A stretch of 64,000 bases of DNA from Spongiibacter marinus (GTDB lineage: Bacteria; Pseudomonadota; Gammaproteobacteria; Pseudomonadales; Spongiibacteraceae): assembly GCF_016906995.1 (NCBI RefSeq), contig NZ_JAFBBD010000001.1, positions 124,001-188,000 on the forward strand, in the 5' to 3' direction. Below are positions 47,067-56,549 of this stretch, piece by piece. A model generated the notes under the pieces. The model worked only from the letters and a program-made list of their open reading frames with translations, made no database searches and was not told where the DNA came from. Every line of letters starts with the position of its first letter. The stretch's first letter is position 1. The position numbers were made by a program, and so were the translations under genes.

Positions 47067-47280
47067 AGTACGGTCATTTTCCAGGGTTGGATCGAAGCCC
47101 TTATTGTTACCCCCCCGGCCATGCGAAAACAAGCGTCATCAGGGCAAGCCACTGATCTTTTTCGTCACTGGGCAATGATAACTTACGCCATTGTTGCCCC
47201 CCACAGCCTTGGCAATACTGTAGCGCGTATTCATCGAACGGCACGCCAGCGGGTGTTGCCCTGATTCAGAGGCTTAGGTA

Positions 47281-48408
47281 ATGCAAACCGAACTATGTAA
47301 AAAACTGGGTATCGAGTACCCAATCTTCGCATTCACTCACTGCCGTGACGTGGTGGTTGCCGTAAGTAAAGCCGGCGGTATCGGCGTACTCGGCGCGGTT
47401 GGCTTTTCGCCCGAAGAACTAAAAGAAGAACTTGATTGGATCGACGCCCACATTGGTGACCTGCCCTACGGCGTGGACATCGTTATTCCGCAAAAATATG
47501 AAGGCATGGGCGATATGAGCCCCGAAGAGCTGGAAAAGCAGCTCTGGGATATGGTGCCCGAGGAACACGTGGAGTTCGCACAGAAGCTGTTGGCCGACCA
47601 TGGCGTTCCCGAGTGGCCAGACGGTAGCAAGGGTATGGGCCTGCTTGGCTGGACAGAAGCCACAGCAACTCCACTGCTCAAAGAAGCCCTCACACGCCCT
47701 AAGTGTAAACTGATCGCGAACGCCCTCGGCACACCACCGGCTGACAAGGTCAAAATGATTCAAGACAGCGGCCGCCTGGTTGGCGCACTGTGCGGCAAAG
47801 TTAAGCAGGTAAAAGCTCACCGCGAAGCGGGTCTGGACTTTATCGTTGCCCAAGGCGGCGAAGGTGGCGGCCACACTGGTGATGTTGGCTCTATCGTATT
47901 CTGGCCACAGGCCGTAAAAGCGGCGGGCGACATTCCCGTACTGGCTGCTGGCGGCATTGGTAGCGGCGAACAAATGCTGGCGGCGATGGCAATGGGCTGC
48001 GCTGGTGCATGGAGCGGCTCACTGTGGCTGACCGTTGAAGAGGCGCATGCCGAACCTGCACAGAAAGAGTCATTGCTAAAAGCAACCAGTGAAGACACTG
48101 TGCGCTCACGCTCCTGGACCGGAAAGCCCTGCCGAATGCTCAAGAATGATTGGACCGATGCGTGGTCGACCCCCGGCAACCCTGAGCCGCTGGGCATGCC
48201 GCTGCAAGGCTTGGTTACTGGCGACGGCATTCGTCGCACCGCCAAATATGCCGCAGTGGGCGAATGTCAAAAAGTTGCCTTCAACCCGGTAGGACAGGTC
48301 GTCGGACAAATCAACGAGGTCGAGTCCACCCGCAATGTGGTGTTCCGCCTGATCAACGAGTACGTCGACGCGCTGGATCGAATCAATAGCTTGATGCCAG
48401 ACGCGTAA
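47281..48408 (+). CDS. Nitronate monooxygenase family FMN enzyme
   Basis: A 375-residue TIM-barrel flavoprotein of the nitronate monooxygenase/2-nitropropane dioxygenase family. N-terminus LCKKLGIEYPIFAFTHCRDVVVAVSKAGGIGVLGA; FMN-phosphate site QGGEGGGHTGDVGS with the likely catalytic His, and PVLAAGGIGSGEQMLAAMAMGCAGAWSGS. An insertion around 60-110 (SPEELEKQLWDMVPEEHVEFAQKLL) sets it apart from short NMOs. AGAGGCTTAGGT precedes the ATG. A terminator follows its stop. Confidence 0.9.
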   Translation: MQTELCKKLGIEYPIFAFTHCRDVVVAVSKAGGIGVLGAVGFSPEELKEELDWIDAHIGDLPYGVDIVIPQKYEGMGDMSPEELEKQLWDMVPEEHVEFAQKLLADHGVPEWPDGSKGMGLLGWTEATATPLLKEALTRPKCKLIANALGTPPADKVKMIQDSGRLVGALCGKVKQVKAHREAGLDFIVAQGGEGGGHTGDVGSIVFWPQAVKAAGDIPVLAAGGIGSGEQMLAAMAMGCAGAWSGSLWLTVEEAHAEPAQKESLLKATSEDTVRSRSWTGKPCRMLKNDWTDAWSTPGNPEPLGMPLQGLVTGDGIRRTAKYAAVGECQKVAFNPVGQVVGQINEVESTRNVVFRLINEYVDALDRINSLMPDA

Positions 48409-48420
48409 AAGCCCCGAAAC

Positions 48421-48447
48421 AACGGCGCCTTCAAGGCGCCGTTTTTA
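48421..48447 (+). terminator. Terminator of the nitronate monooxygenase gene
   Basis: Stem AACGGCGCC / GGCGCCGTT with a TTCAA loop followed by a short T-run. Its 3' end overlaps the stop codon of the convergent riboflavin synthase gene. Confidence 0.88.
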
Positions 48448-49071
48448 CTCCCGGTTTACGCCCTGCTCTGCCAACACCCTTTCCACCGTGTCGACAATAA
48501 CCTGGGTCTGACGATCCACCTCGATATTCACTTCGCTGCCCACCACCAGTGCACTTAAATTAGTACTGCGAAGCGTTTCCGGGATCAAACAGACGGAAAA
48601 AATACCGCGCTCTTTATCCATACTCGCCACGGTCAGGCTGCAACCGTGCAAGCCAATAAAGCCCTTGTGGAACACATATTTACACAAGGCCTCGGGCAAC
48701 TGGAAAAACAAACTCACATTGTTTTCAGAACACTGCACCTCACAGACTTTGGCCCGCCCATCAATATGGCCGGAAATCAGATGACCGCCGATTTCCGCCC
48801 CCTGCTTAGCGGAACGCTCAACATTGACGCTGTCACCCATTTTTAGCTGCCCCAACGTGGTGAGCGACAGCGTTTCCTGCATCGCGTCAAAGTGCACTGT
48901 CGGACCATCGATGCGAGTGACCGTCATACATACGCCATCTAGCGCAATACTGGCACCAATGCTCAGATCATCTTGCAGAGACTCGGGCAGATCCACAGCC
49001 AGGCGTCGCAAACCCGGTTCATCGATCAAACCACACAGGGGGAAGGCGCCCTGAACAATGCCTGTATACAT
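48445..49071 (-). CDS. Second riboflavin synthase, E. coli RibC type
   Basis: A 208-residue protein with two lumazine-binding barrel repeats (MYTGIVQGAFPLCGLIDEPG; GGHLISGHIDGRAKV). It resembles E. coli RibC, with DLSIGASIALDGVCMTV, FDAMQETLSLTTLG and VNIEVDRQTQVIVDTVERVL, more than the operon copy at 18162-18824. The lumazine-contact residues look intact, so it is probably an active synthase, though lumazine-binding proteins without activity also exist in this family. It stands alone, outside the rib operon; no FMN riboswitch was seen upstream. Confidence 0.9.
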   Translation of the reverse strand: MYTGIVQGAFPLCGLIDEPGLRRLAVDLPESLQDDLSIGASIALDGVCMTVTRIDGPTVHFDAMQETLSLTTLGQLKMGDSVNVERSAKQGAEIGGHLISGHIDGRAKVCEVQCSENNVSLFFQLPEALCKYVFHKGFIGLHGCSLTVASMDKERGIFSVCLIPETLRSTNLSALVVGSEVNIEVDRQTQVIVDTVERVLAEQGVNRE

Positions 49072-49167
49072 CCATCAACTCCTGGCTAGTGATTGCAGCA
49101 ATACTACGAATATCGCATTATGCGTGGCCAACAATTATCCGCAAAGTAATAACAACAAGAGGTGCCT

Positions 49168-49440
49168 ATGGGACTCCGTATAATGAACATTGCCACACTG
49201 GTATTTTGGCTGGCTTTCGTGATCAACTTTTTCCAAACCTTGGCTGGCGACAGCAGCCACTGGATCAATTGGGTCGGCTACGGCCTTTTAGCCGCTCACT
49301 TCTGTGAATGCCTCATCTTCCGCAAAGAGTTGCACCGCGATTACGCGAACAACCTGGCGCTGGGTTACATTACCGTGCTGCTACTTGGCCTAGGCCGAAC
49401 GTCGGCGTGGCTGAATGAGCGTAAATCTACCGCAGTCTAA
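49168..49440 (+). CDS. Small membrane protein, DUF1145-like
   Basis: A 90-residue inner-membrane protein, MGLRIMNIATLVFWLAFVINF..., with about three hydrophobic helices and the central motif LLAAHFCECLIFRKEL that resembles DUF1145. AGAGG sits five bases before this ATG, favouring it over the start two residues upstream. Function unknown. It is divergent from the second riboflavin synthase and 75 bases ahead of the ParA gene. Confidence 0.75.
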   Translation: MGLRIMNIATLVFWLAFVINFFQTLAGDSSHWINWVGYGLLAAHFCECLIFRKELHRDYANNLALGYITVLLLGLGRTSAWLNERKSTAV

Positions 49441-49515
49441 GTCATCAGCCATAGCCCACAACCCGCGGAACTGCTAGCATTATCCACTTCGAACAATGTG
49501 CAATAGGGCGAGTCA

Positions 49516-50310
49516 ATGAAGCGGGTTATCTTTAACCAAAAAGGTGGCGTGGGCAAAACAAGTATCAGCTGCAACCTGGCAGCTATCAGCGCCTGGAAAG
49601 GCTTTAAAACCCTGCTGATCGACTTGGACATCCAAGGCAACAGCAGCGAGTACCTCGTCGGTGAACAGTTTCGCGACCTCGACGACAATGCCGCCAGCTT
49701 TTTTAAGCAAAAGCTGGCTCTTTTTGGCAAGAGCAAAGACGCGGGTGACTGCGTATACGAAACCGAATTCGACAATCTCTACTTGATGCCGTCAAGCCCC
49801 GAGTTAGCCGTGATCGAGCGCGAACTCGAGAGCCGACACAAAATCTACAAACTCCGCGATGCCCTGCGTGAGCTGGAAAAAGAATATGAGCATATCTATA
49901 TCGATACGCCACCCGCATTGAATTTTTACAGCCGCTCAGCCCTGATTGCCGCCGACAGCCTGGTCATCCCCTTTGACTGCGATAGCTTTTCGCAGGGCGC
50001 ACTGATGGGCTTACTGGAAACCGTGGAGGAGATTCGCGAAGACCACAACCCCGGGCTGCATTTAGAAGGCATTGTGGTCAATCAGTTTCAGGCCCAGGCG
50101 AGCTTGCCCGCCCAGTTGGTAGACAGCCTGCGTGCTAACGAGCTGCCCGTTTTCGAACAATACCTGAGCAGCTCTGTAAAAATGAAGGAATCGCGCAACC
50201 GACAATTGCCGCTTGTGCACCTTGCCCCCTCCCACAAACTCACGCAGCAGTTGATTGCACTGCACGACAGCTTGAGCGACAGCGGCAGCAAGGCCGCACG
50301 CCGGGCATAG
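49516..50310 (+). CDS. ParA-family ATPase, orphan
   Basis: A 264-residue deviant Walker-A ATPase: KGGVGKTSISCNLA at residues 9-22, LLIDLDIQGNSSEYL for Walker A', and YEHIYIDTPPALNFYSRSAL for Walker B. It has no ParB neighbour and no N-terminal DNA-binding domain. The closest in feel are orphan ParA proteins that position chemotaxis, flagellar or other cell-pole complexes. A membrane-targeting helix is not evident. Confidence 0.9.
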   Translation: MKRVIFNQKGGVGKTSISCNLAAISAWKGFKTLLIDLDIQGNSSEYLVGEQFRDLDDNAASFFKQKLALFGKSKDAGDCVYETEFDNLYLMPSSPELAVIERELESRHKIYKLRDALRELEKEYEHIYIDTPPALNFYSRSALIAADSLVIPFDCDSFSQGALMGLLETVEEIREDHNPGLHLEGIVVNQFQAQASLPAQLVDSLRANELPVFEQYLSSSVKMKESRNRQLPLVHLAPSHKLTQQLIALHDSLSDSGSKAARRA

Positions 50311-50318
50311 CACTGCAA

Positions 50319-50780
50319 CTAAGGCGTTGCTCGGCCATTGATACCGACAACGCCCTTCTTGACGACCGTCATATCCCCCAGGCCAAAGTTGCCCACATCT
50401 GCACTCAACTTGAGCTCATAATCCAGGTCGGCACCAACGTTACTCAGCAAATTGCGCAGTAAGCCAATGCCACTGAGCAGGTTAATACCCACTGGCACCT
50501 CAATATTGCTCTGGCCATTCGCTGGCACCCGCACTTCTTCATTAAAGCTGCCCGATGCCAGCTTGCTGCCAGCCAGGTGCATTTCATAACGCAGCCGTCC
50601 CAAATTCAGCTCAAAGCCATTTGGGTTATCCAGCTGCAAGCCCACCAGCAATTGCTGCTGAAGGCCGTTGGACGCACCAACATTAATGCGGGTTATCGCC
50701 ACTTCTGGCTTGGTAATAGGGCTAAAACTTGCACAGGCACTCAACAGCAGCGCAATGGCAGCAACAAAGAATTTATTCAC
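50319..50780 (-). CDS. LEA14/WHy-domain lipoprotein
   Basis: A 153-residue lipoprotein (signal ending LLLSAC, Cys about 16). The mature part is a WHy/LEA type 2 beta-sandwich: EVAITRINVGASNGLQQQLLVGLQLDNPNGFELNL and a second half VPANGQSNIEVPVGINLL. The N-P-N-G-F motif is typical. Such proteins stabilise the envelope under stress in some bacteria. It lies 60 bases downstream of the OmpA-like lipoprotein; a GC-rich hairpin at about 50803-50822 sits in the gap. Confidence 0.88.
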   Translation of the reverse strand: MNKFFVAAIALLLSACASFSPITKPEVAITRINVGASNGLQQQLLVGLQLDNPNGFELNLGRLRYEMHLAGSKLASGSFNEEVRVPANGQSNIEVPVGINLLSGIGLLRNLLSNVGADLDYELKLSADVGNFGLGDMTVVKKGVVGINGRATP

Positions 50781-50840
50781 GGAATTTGCCTTGAAAAGAG
50801 AAGGGACGCCGAGCGGCGCCCCAAGCAGAAGAGTAGTGAC

Positions 50841-51512
50841 CTATTGCTGCATGGGCAGCAGTTCAATCTCTACACGGCGGTTTTGAGCACGCCCGGAGGC
50901 TGTGCTGTTGTCCGCAATTGGGTCGCGAGGACCATAACCTGTTGCGCGAATACGGCTCGACGCAACACCTTGGTTCATAAAGTAACGCGCGACGCTGCCT
51001 GCACGCTGTTCTGACAGTGTCTGGTTAGTCTGAAAACTACCGGTCGAATCTGTGTAACCATTCACTTGCATCAGCGTTTTATCAAACTCTTTAGCGACTA
51101 ACGCGACGCTGTCCAATACGCTGGTGAAGCCACTCATGATGACGGAACTACCGGTATCAAAGGTGATATTGCCCGGCATAATCAATTTGATGGTATCGCC
51201 CACACGCTGCACGCCAACGCCAGTGCCTTCCAGGCGAGCACGAAGTTTGGCTTCCTGGCGGTCCATGTAATAACCGTAGCCACCACCCGCAGCAGCGCCG
51301 GCTGCAGCGCCGATCAACGCACCTTTTTTACGGTCTTTCTTACTGGATACTGCCGCACCCAGTACCGCACCCCCTAGTGCACCCCAGCCGGCACCCTTAG
51401 CGGTATTACTGGCCTTTTCTTCCCCTGTGTACGGGTCGATGCTACACGCAGTGACAAATAGCGCGACGGTGATACATGCAACGAGGCGCATGGACTTCTG
51501 AATACGGATCAT
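50841..51512 (-). CDS. OmpA-family lipoprotein with glycine zipper
   Basis: A 223-residue lipoprotein. The ATG at 51512 has GGGGAAA before it and gives a proper signal (ALFVTAC, Cys about 23); the longer frame does not. After a Gly-zipper segment GAGWGALGGAVLGAAVSSKK and GALIGAAAGAAAGGGYGYYMD comes an OmpA domain: ITFDTGSSVIMSGFTSVL, MQVNGYTDSTGSFQTNQTLSEQRA and the TGYGPRDPIADNSTASGRAQNRR peptidoglycan-binding end. It tethers the outer membrane to the wall. Confidence 0.93.
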   Translation of the reverse strand: MIRIQKSMRLVACITVALFVTACSIDPYTGEEKASNTAKGAGWGALGGAVLGAAVSSKKDRKKGALIGAAAGAAAGGGYGYYMDRQEAKLRARLEGTGVGVQRVGDTIKLIMPGNITFDTGSSVIMSGFTSVLDSVALVAKEFDKTLMQVNGYTDSTGSFQTNQTLSEQRAGSVARYFMNQGVASSRIRATGYGPRDPIADNSTASGRAQNRRVEIELLPMQQ

Positions 51513-51648
51513 ATTTCCCCCTAACACTTTGGTATGTCTGTTTTTGCTACAGACTCTGACTCGATAATGGCACAAGCTTTCCAATAAAAAAGGGCCACTA
51601 TTCACATCCAGTATTATTACTGTGGCTTATGACAATTAAATAGTAGTC

Positions 51649-54381
51649 CTAGTTCAGCGGTGCGCGCCACTTTCCATCTCGATTGGCATCAAAGTAAATG
51701 GGGTTACTCAGTGCCAGCGGATGCAAACCGGGGTAAAGCTGGCGGTAACGGTCGCCCGCAGGCCCGCTTACCTCAACCACTACCCAGGCATCCTCCTCGA
51801 CCACCAGCTCGATTACTTTGTGGTCGTTAGCCCGGCATGGCAGCTGACGATATATGCGACCGTTTACCCAGATTGTCATCTGCTCCAGCTCGACCCAGGG
51901 CGCCGAGCGCAGCTGCACATGCAGCTCTGCCCTACGCCCCGCAAAGGTATCGCCAATACCCGCTTGTTGGTCACCCTCTCGCAGAGTGAGCGCCATGAAC
52001 GGGCCGGTCGTCATAAAGCTGCGCCCCTCTGACAGCGCCTCCACCAGCGCTGCCTCGCTGATGGGCAAGCCGCCGGACTCCGGCAGATAAATATAATTTC
52101 TTGGGATCGCAGCGTGCTGACGACGACCATGGGAGTCGCTATTTCCCGTCGCACCGCGTCGGGCGCCCTGGTTCAGCAGCGAGAACCAGTCGTCACGCAC
52201 TGCCTCATACACCGCAAACTCACTGCCGTTGAGCACTTCCAACAAGTCAAAATCAATATCGCGGGCACCGCTGGCCGGGTCCACCTTCAGCAGGCTGTTA
52301 TTGTTCTCACTATTCAAGGGCAGCGCAGGGTCATACTCTTTCCCGACAGAAAGGTGCTCGAAAAACGCCAAGTCAGTGTCTAGCGGAGCGACAGCCCGTG
52401 GATGGTTTAGCTGAAACAGTGCGCCTGGGTCACGACGCTTAACATCGGCAATCAATTCGCGCAGCGCCCTACCTTCAATTTTGGGAATGCCCCCAGCGTA
52501 TTGCTCCGGCCGCGCCTGCAGGGGAAATGCATTACTGTGGCCGATTGTGAACGGCGCCTCGGCGGTGTGCGCCATACCCGTGAACTCACTGCCTACTACA
52601 AGCTGCAGCACCCCGTTCAAGCCCATCGCCGCCACCGCATTGCGACCATCGACAATGCGATTGTGCTCTGAAGCGACCAGAAGTTCGGCGCCCTGCGCGG
52701 CAAAGCTGCGCAGACGCTCTTGCAGGGGCAGCACGGAATCAAAGCTGGCGCCACTGTGAACGTGTAAGTCAGCGCTTCGCCAGTCTTCGCTATACCACGC
52801 CCGCTGGGGCGGCCGAATAGGCAATTCACTGCGCTGCCCGGCGACAACGGTCAGCAGGTATTCTTCGATGTCATATTCAATTCCGCGCCCCACCAGCACG
52901 CGGTAGTGCCCCTCGGGCAGAGAAATATGCTCGGGGTCAGAGGGAACGCCGGCAAGGTCAATGCGATTCCCCTGGTCTTCATTGCGCAGGGCAATCCCCC
53001 CTTCAGAAAACGCCAGTAAGTCGTCGCCAAACTCGGGGTCGGCCGTGCCATCCACGCCGAAAAAATACAAACTCATGGCAACATTGCGAGGCAAACTGAG
53101 TTCACCATTTTGGGTAAACACCCAACGTCCCGAGTCATTGCGGCTATCCACCACCGAAAGCTCTCTCGCTTTGCGCTGCCCCCAGGGGGTCACTGCGCTA
53201 ACCCTGACGCGCTGGGCACGATCGGGCAGGCGCACGCGAAAACTACCATCGGCATTAGGGCGCACCTGCGTTACGGCTCTTTCATGCCGGTCCCACACCG
53301 AAAAGGACACCGCTTGGTGGCTGCTATAGCCGCGCAGCTCGGGACCCCGATAGATCTGGTCGGTGACCGATGCCACGTCGCTGCGCTTGCCTACCACCAC
53401 ATTAAAATTGGCGAGCAAGCGCTCCTTTTTGTCGATATCCATAAATCGATTCTGCAACATCGACAACCAGTTCAGGCGCTCACTTTGCATCCACAACGGG
53501 CGCGTCATCCAGCCGTGCATGCTGTAATCGGGAAACACCGCCAGGAACGTAGGCAGCGAGCGTCGCGTGCCACTGGCAGTAATCAGCTCAGCAGACTCAA
53601 GCTGGACGCCATAACTGACCCCGGCCTCATAGGCGTCACTGCCAACCAGAATATTCCAGTCTGCGGGCATGAGACCATTGATCAACGAAGCGGTGTCGTG
53701 GCGATCTATCTGCTTTTGTGCAAAGCCCAGTGTCGCCTCTGGCGCATAGCTCGAATAGCTAAAGGGCGACAGTGCCCGCTGCGAGTAGAGGGTAAACAAA
53801 CCGCTCAAACGCAGTGCCGGCCCCTCGGCGTAGCGGCTTATCTCTACCTGCACGTTCAGCGTTTGACTGTCTTCCTCAAGACGGTAGCGAACAATCTGAC
53901 GCAAGCCATCGCGCTGGCCTAGGGTAACGATTTCGGCACCGCCATCACGAATTTCGGCGTGAATGCGCTGCACGGGAATCGCGGTGTCTTTGCTCAAACC
54001 CGTCAGGAAATTGGCGTAGCTCCACTGGTCATCGTCCCGGTCACAGTAGCCAAGATCGACCAAGCTGCCACCACCGCTAACGATGCCCGCATCGTGTTCT
54101 ACATCACTTATCGCCGCGCAAAGTACACCGTTACTCAGCCACCAATCACCCACGCCGGCAATCGCATCGGGCCCACCGCGGGGATAGCTATCCATCTTAG
54201 CCAGCTGCATTTGCTCGGCCCGCAACAGTGACGATACCGCCTCCGGCTCGGCATCCACATCAGGTAAAAATTCCAGCGGCGGACGAACTAACGATTGCGC
54301 CAACACCGCAGAGGTTAGCCCGCAGAAACATACGGCGAGCAAGGCTCGCGCGCGGCAAAAAAAGCGAGGGGGACGAGTCAT
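51649..54381 (-). CDS. CehA/McbA-family secreted metallohydrolase
   Basis: A 910-residue exported protein (signal ending SAVLA-QSL). The first ~520 residues are beta-rich, with a carbohydrate-like or galactose-mutarotase-like fold and a small prealbumin-like domain (FSVWDRHERAVTQVRPNADG). The C-terminal PHP-type catalytic domain begins at about 540: SADLHVHSGASFDSVL, ASEHNRIVDG, VVGSEFTGMAH and GNSDSHGRR supply the metal ligands. Known members hydrolyse aryl carbamates or phosphoesters; the native substrate here is unknown. It is 36 bases downstream of the alpha/beta hydrolase gene. Confidence 0.88.
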   Translation of the reverse strand: MTRPPRFFCRARALLAVCFCGLTSAVLAQSLVRPPLEFLPDVDAEPEAVSSLLRAEQMQLAKMDSYPRGGPDAIAGVGDWWLSNGVLCAAISDVEHDAGIVSGGGSLVDLGYCDRDDDQWSYANFLTGLSKDTAIPVQRIHAEIRDGGAEIVTLGQRDGLRQIVRYRLEEDSQTLNVQVEISRYAEGPALRLSGLFTLYSQRALSPFSYSSYAPEATLGFAQKQIDRHDTASLINGLMPADWNILVGSDAYEAGVSYGVQLESAELITASGTRRSLPTFLAVFPDYSMHGWMTRPLWMQSERLNWLSMLQNRFMDIDKKERLLANFNVVVGKRSDVASVTDQIYRGPELRGYSSHQAVSFSVWDRHERAVTQVRPNADGSFRVRLPDRAQRVRVSAVTPWGQRKARELSVVDSRNDSGRWVFTQNGELSLPRNVAMSLYFFGVDGTADPEFGDDLLAFSEGGIALRNEDQGNRIDLAGVPSDPEHISLPEGHYRVLVGRGIEYDIEEYLLTVVAGQRSELPIRPPQRAWYSEDWRSADLHVHSGASFDSVLPLQERLRSFAAQGAELLVASEHNRIVDGRNAVAAMGLNGVLQLVVGSEFTGMAHTAEAPFTIGHSNAFPLQARPEQYAGGIPKIEGRALRELIADVKRRDPGALFQLNHPRAVAPLDTDLAFFEHLSVGKEYDPALPLNSENNNSLLKVDPASGARDIDFDLLEVLNGSEFAVYEAVRDDWFSLLNQGARRGATGNSDSHGRRQHAAIPRNYIYLPESGGLPISEAALVEALSEGRSFMTTGPFMALTLREGDQQAGIGDTFAGRRAELHVQLRSAPWVELEQMTIWVNGRIYRQLPCRANDHKVIELVVEEDAWVVVEVSGPAGDRYRQLYPGLHPLALSNPIYFDANRDGKWRAPLN

Positions 54382-54417
54382 TAAATATCCTTTTTCATGA
54401 AAGGCCCCAAAAATGAG

Positions 54418-55551
54418 TTATGGCAGCTGTACGCTGACATCTGTTTGCTCGGCCGGCAGTTGCTCACCAAGAAAACGCTTAGCAGCCACACGCTGCTGCT
54501 GGCCTAAAGCGAAATGTGATTCTAAGAATGCATAAATCGCCAGGGTATTTAGCCAGTGCTGACGAATCGGGTTCATCGCCGTCGGCAGCGGCATCTGCGT
54601 ACACAGCTTGGGCTGCTCAGCAAAAATTAAGCCCTCTTCCAGGCTGCCTAATTCGTGACTCCAATCATCGTCTTCGGTCTTTTCTAAGCCTTGATTGACT
54701 TGTCGGCAGCCCAAGCTGTCCGGGTTGTCCATCCATCGCAGGGCACGAGCCAAGCTGGCAAAGCCGGTGTGCGAGGCGCCATCAATGGTAACCAGTGTCG
54801 CACCGGGCACCCTCTGAGGAATATCGGCGGCATTATCCTGATAGCTGATCATCGGGTCTATGGGCGAGGCTACCATCATAAAAGGCAGTGGTCGGCTCTG
54901 GAAAAAAGCAGGGCCAAACATGTAGCTGGGGCCGGCAATCGACACCGCCGCACTGACACGGGGGTCGTGCAAACGCGGATGAAAGGCGACCATTGTCGAT
55001 GTCATACCGCCCAGCGACAATCCAATCGCGGCAATACGCGAGTCGTCAATATGCTGGTAAAACTGGTTGCCCTGCTCGGCATTCCAGCTTAGGAATTGGT
55101 CAATCAGGAAGCTGATATCACCAGGCTGATTCACCACGTCTTTTACCAATGGGCCGCCAGGGGCATTAAAATTGGTAAGCGGGTAGTCCATTGCCGCCAC
55201 AATATAACCGTGGCTGGCCAAATGCTCGGCCAAATAACGGCCGCCGGTTCGGTCCGACATAAAGCCGTGGCTATATATCACCAGCGGTGCGCGACCATGC
55301 AGCACCTCTGGCAGCCATATACGCGTTTTCAGCTCGCGCTCATCGCTACCGGAAAAATCGCCGTTCGCCTGCATAGGCCGCGTGTCGTCTACAAGCGTGA
55401 CATCAAAAAATGTCACTTCTTGGGGGCCGGCTTGCAACCACTGCGCCGATGCCGAATCAGCCGCCAGAGGTTCAGGCTTTTTAGTAAAGACAAATACGGC
55501 GGCAGCCGCTCCGACGAGCACCAAGAGTGCCAAAAGAATTTTCTTTAACAT
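54418..55551 (-). CDS. Alpha/beta hydrolase, PAF-acetylhydrolase-like
   Basis: A 377-residue protein anchored or secreted by an N-terminal hydrophobic helix (LLALLVLVGAAAAVFVF). The catalytic serine is in GLSLGGMTS and the oxyanion region in VIYSHGFMSDRTGGRYLAEHL; an acid in VASPIDPM and a His in DGASHTGF can complete the triad. The family includes dienelactone-type and platelet-activating-factor acetylhydrolases. Substrate unknown. Transcribed together with the CehA/McbA protein, perhaps for the same compound. Confidence 0.85.
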   Translation of the reverse strand: MLKKILLALLVLVGAAAAVFVFTKKPEPLAADSASAQWLQAGPQEVTFFDVTLVDDTRPMQANGDFSGSDERELKTRIWLPEVLHGRAPLVIYSHGFMSDRTGGRYLAEHLASHGYIVAAMDYPLTNFNAPGGPLVKDVVNQPGDISFLIDQFLSWNAEQGNQFYQHIDDSRIAAIGLSLGGMTSTMVAFHPRLHDPRVSAAVSIAGPSYMFGPAFFQSRPLPFMMVASPIDPMISYQDNAADIPQRVPGATLVTIDGASHTGFASLARALRWMDNPDSLGCRQVNQGLEKTEDDDWSHELGSLEEGLIFAEQPKLCTQMPLPTAMNPIRQHWLNTLAIYAFLESHFALGQQQRVAAKRFLGEQLPAEQTDVSVQLP

Positions 55552-55687
55552 ATGCGGCTATCTTACGAGAAACAGAAAGCCGTAACTTAACAAGAGCCGC
55601 GCCGCGACTCCACATTCGCCATCAATATCGGGATAAAAAAGCAGCCAGAGGCAACTTTTTTATCCCGCGACCACGCCTCTCCCAGCC

Positions 55688-56461
55688 TCAGTGTTCAACA
55701 AATGCCCGTTCAATCACGTAGTGCCCGTAGTCGCCCGCGCGTGTTTCGCGAAACCCCAGGCTGTCGAGCAACTGCGTACTCTCCTTTAGCATGGCCGGGC
55801 TGCCGCACAACATGAAGCGATCATGTTCGGGATTCAGGGCCGGCAAACCCACATCGGACATGAGTTTTCCGCAGCGTATTAAGTCTGTTAAGCGGCCATT
55901 GTTGCGATACGCCTCTCGGGTTACCGTTGGGTAATACAACAGCTTTTCGCGCACCAGGTCGCCAAAGTACTCGTTGCCGGGCAGCTCTTCACAAATCAGC
56001 TTTTGGTAAGCCAGCTCGCTCTGGTAACGAACCCCGTGGGTTAAAATCACCTTATCGTACTGCTCGTAGAGCTCCGGGTCTTTAATTAGGCTCATGAAGG
56101 GCGCCAAACCGGTTCCCGTAGAGAGCAGGTACAAGTTGCGCCCGGGCAACAGATTGTCTGCTACCAATGTTCCGGTCGGTTTACGGCTCACCAGCACCTC
56201 GTCGCCCACGCGTATTTTTTGCAATTGCGACGTCAGCGGCCCATCGGGAACCTTAATACTGAAAAACTCCAGCTCGTCTTCGTAGTTAGCACTCACCAGG
56301 CTGTAGGCACGCATCAGCGGGCGTCCGGCCTGCGGTAAACCAATCATTGTGAAGTGACCGTTTTTATATCTGAATGAGGGGTCACGGCTGGTTTTAAAAC
56401 TGAACAGCGTATCATTCCAATGGTGCACGCTCGTTACTCGCTCAGAACTTATCGTCTTCAT
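55688..56461 (-). CDS. fpr: Ferredoxin/flavodoxin-NADP reductase
   Basis: A 257-residue FAD enzyme moving electrons between NADPH and ferredoxin or flavodoxin. FAD motifs RAYSLVSANYEDELEF (about 52-67) and GPLTSQLQKIRVGDEV; NADPH site LLSTGTGLAPFMSLIKDP and FMLCGSPAMLKESTQ. The C-terminal YVIERAFVEH is typical of the bacterial short Fpr. It diverges from the LysR gene finR, which in Pseudomonas activates fpr under oxidative and sulfite stress. Confidence 0.96.
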   Translation of the reverse strand: MKTISSERVTSVHHWNDTLFSFKTSRDPSFRYKNGHFTMIGLPQAGRPLMRAYSLVSANYEDELEFFSIKVPDGPLTSQLQKIRVGDEVLVSRKPTGTLVADNLLPGRNLYLLSTGTGLAPFMSLIKDPELYEQYDKVILTHGVRYQSELAYQKLICEELPGNEYFGDLVREKLLYYPTVTREAYRNNGRLTDLIRCGKLMSDVGLPALNPEHDRFMLCGSPAMLKESTQLLDSLGFRETRAGDYGHYVIERAFVEH

Positions 56462-56549
56462 TGCTCACCTCGCTGATACTGTGCTACTTGGCTGCTGCCA
56501 TTGAATTTGCAGTTACTTTACGTCGCGGCTAACATATCGGTAAAACAAC

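Noticed and set aside
53110-53922. A 270-residue plus-strand frame inside the CehA/McbA gene
   Set aside because: It is antisense to a well-supported protein, lacks a ribosome site and shows no family pattern.
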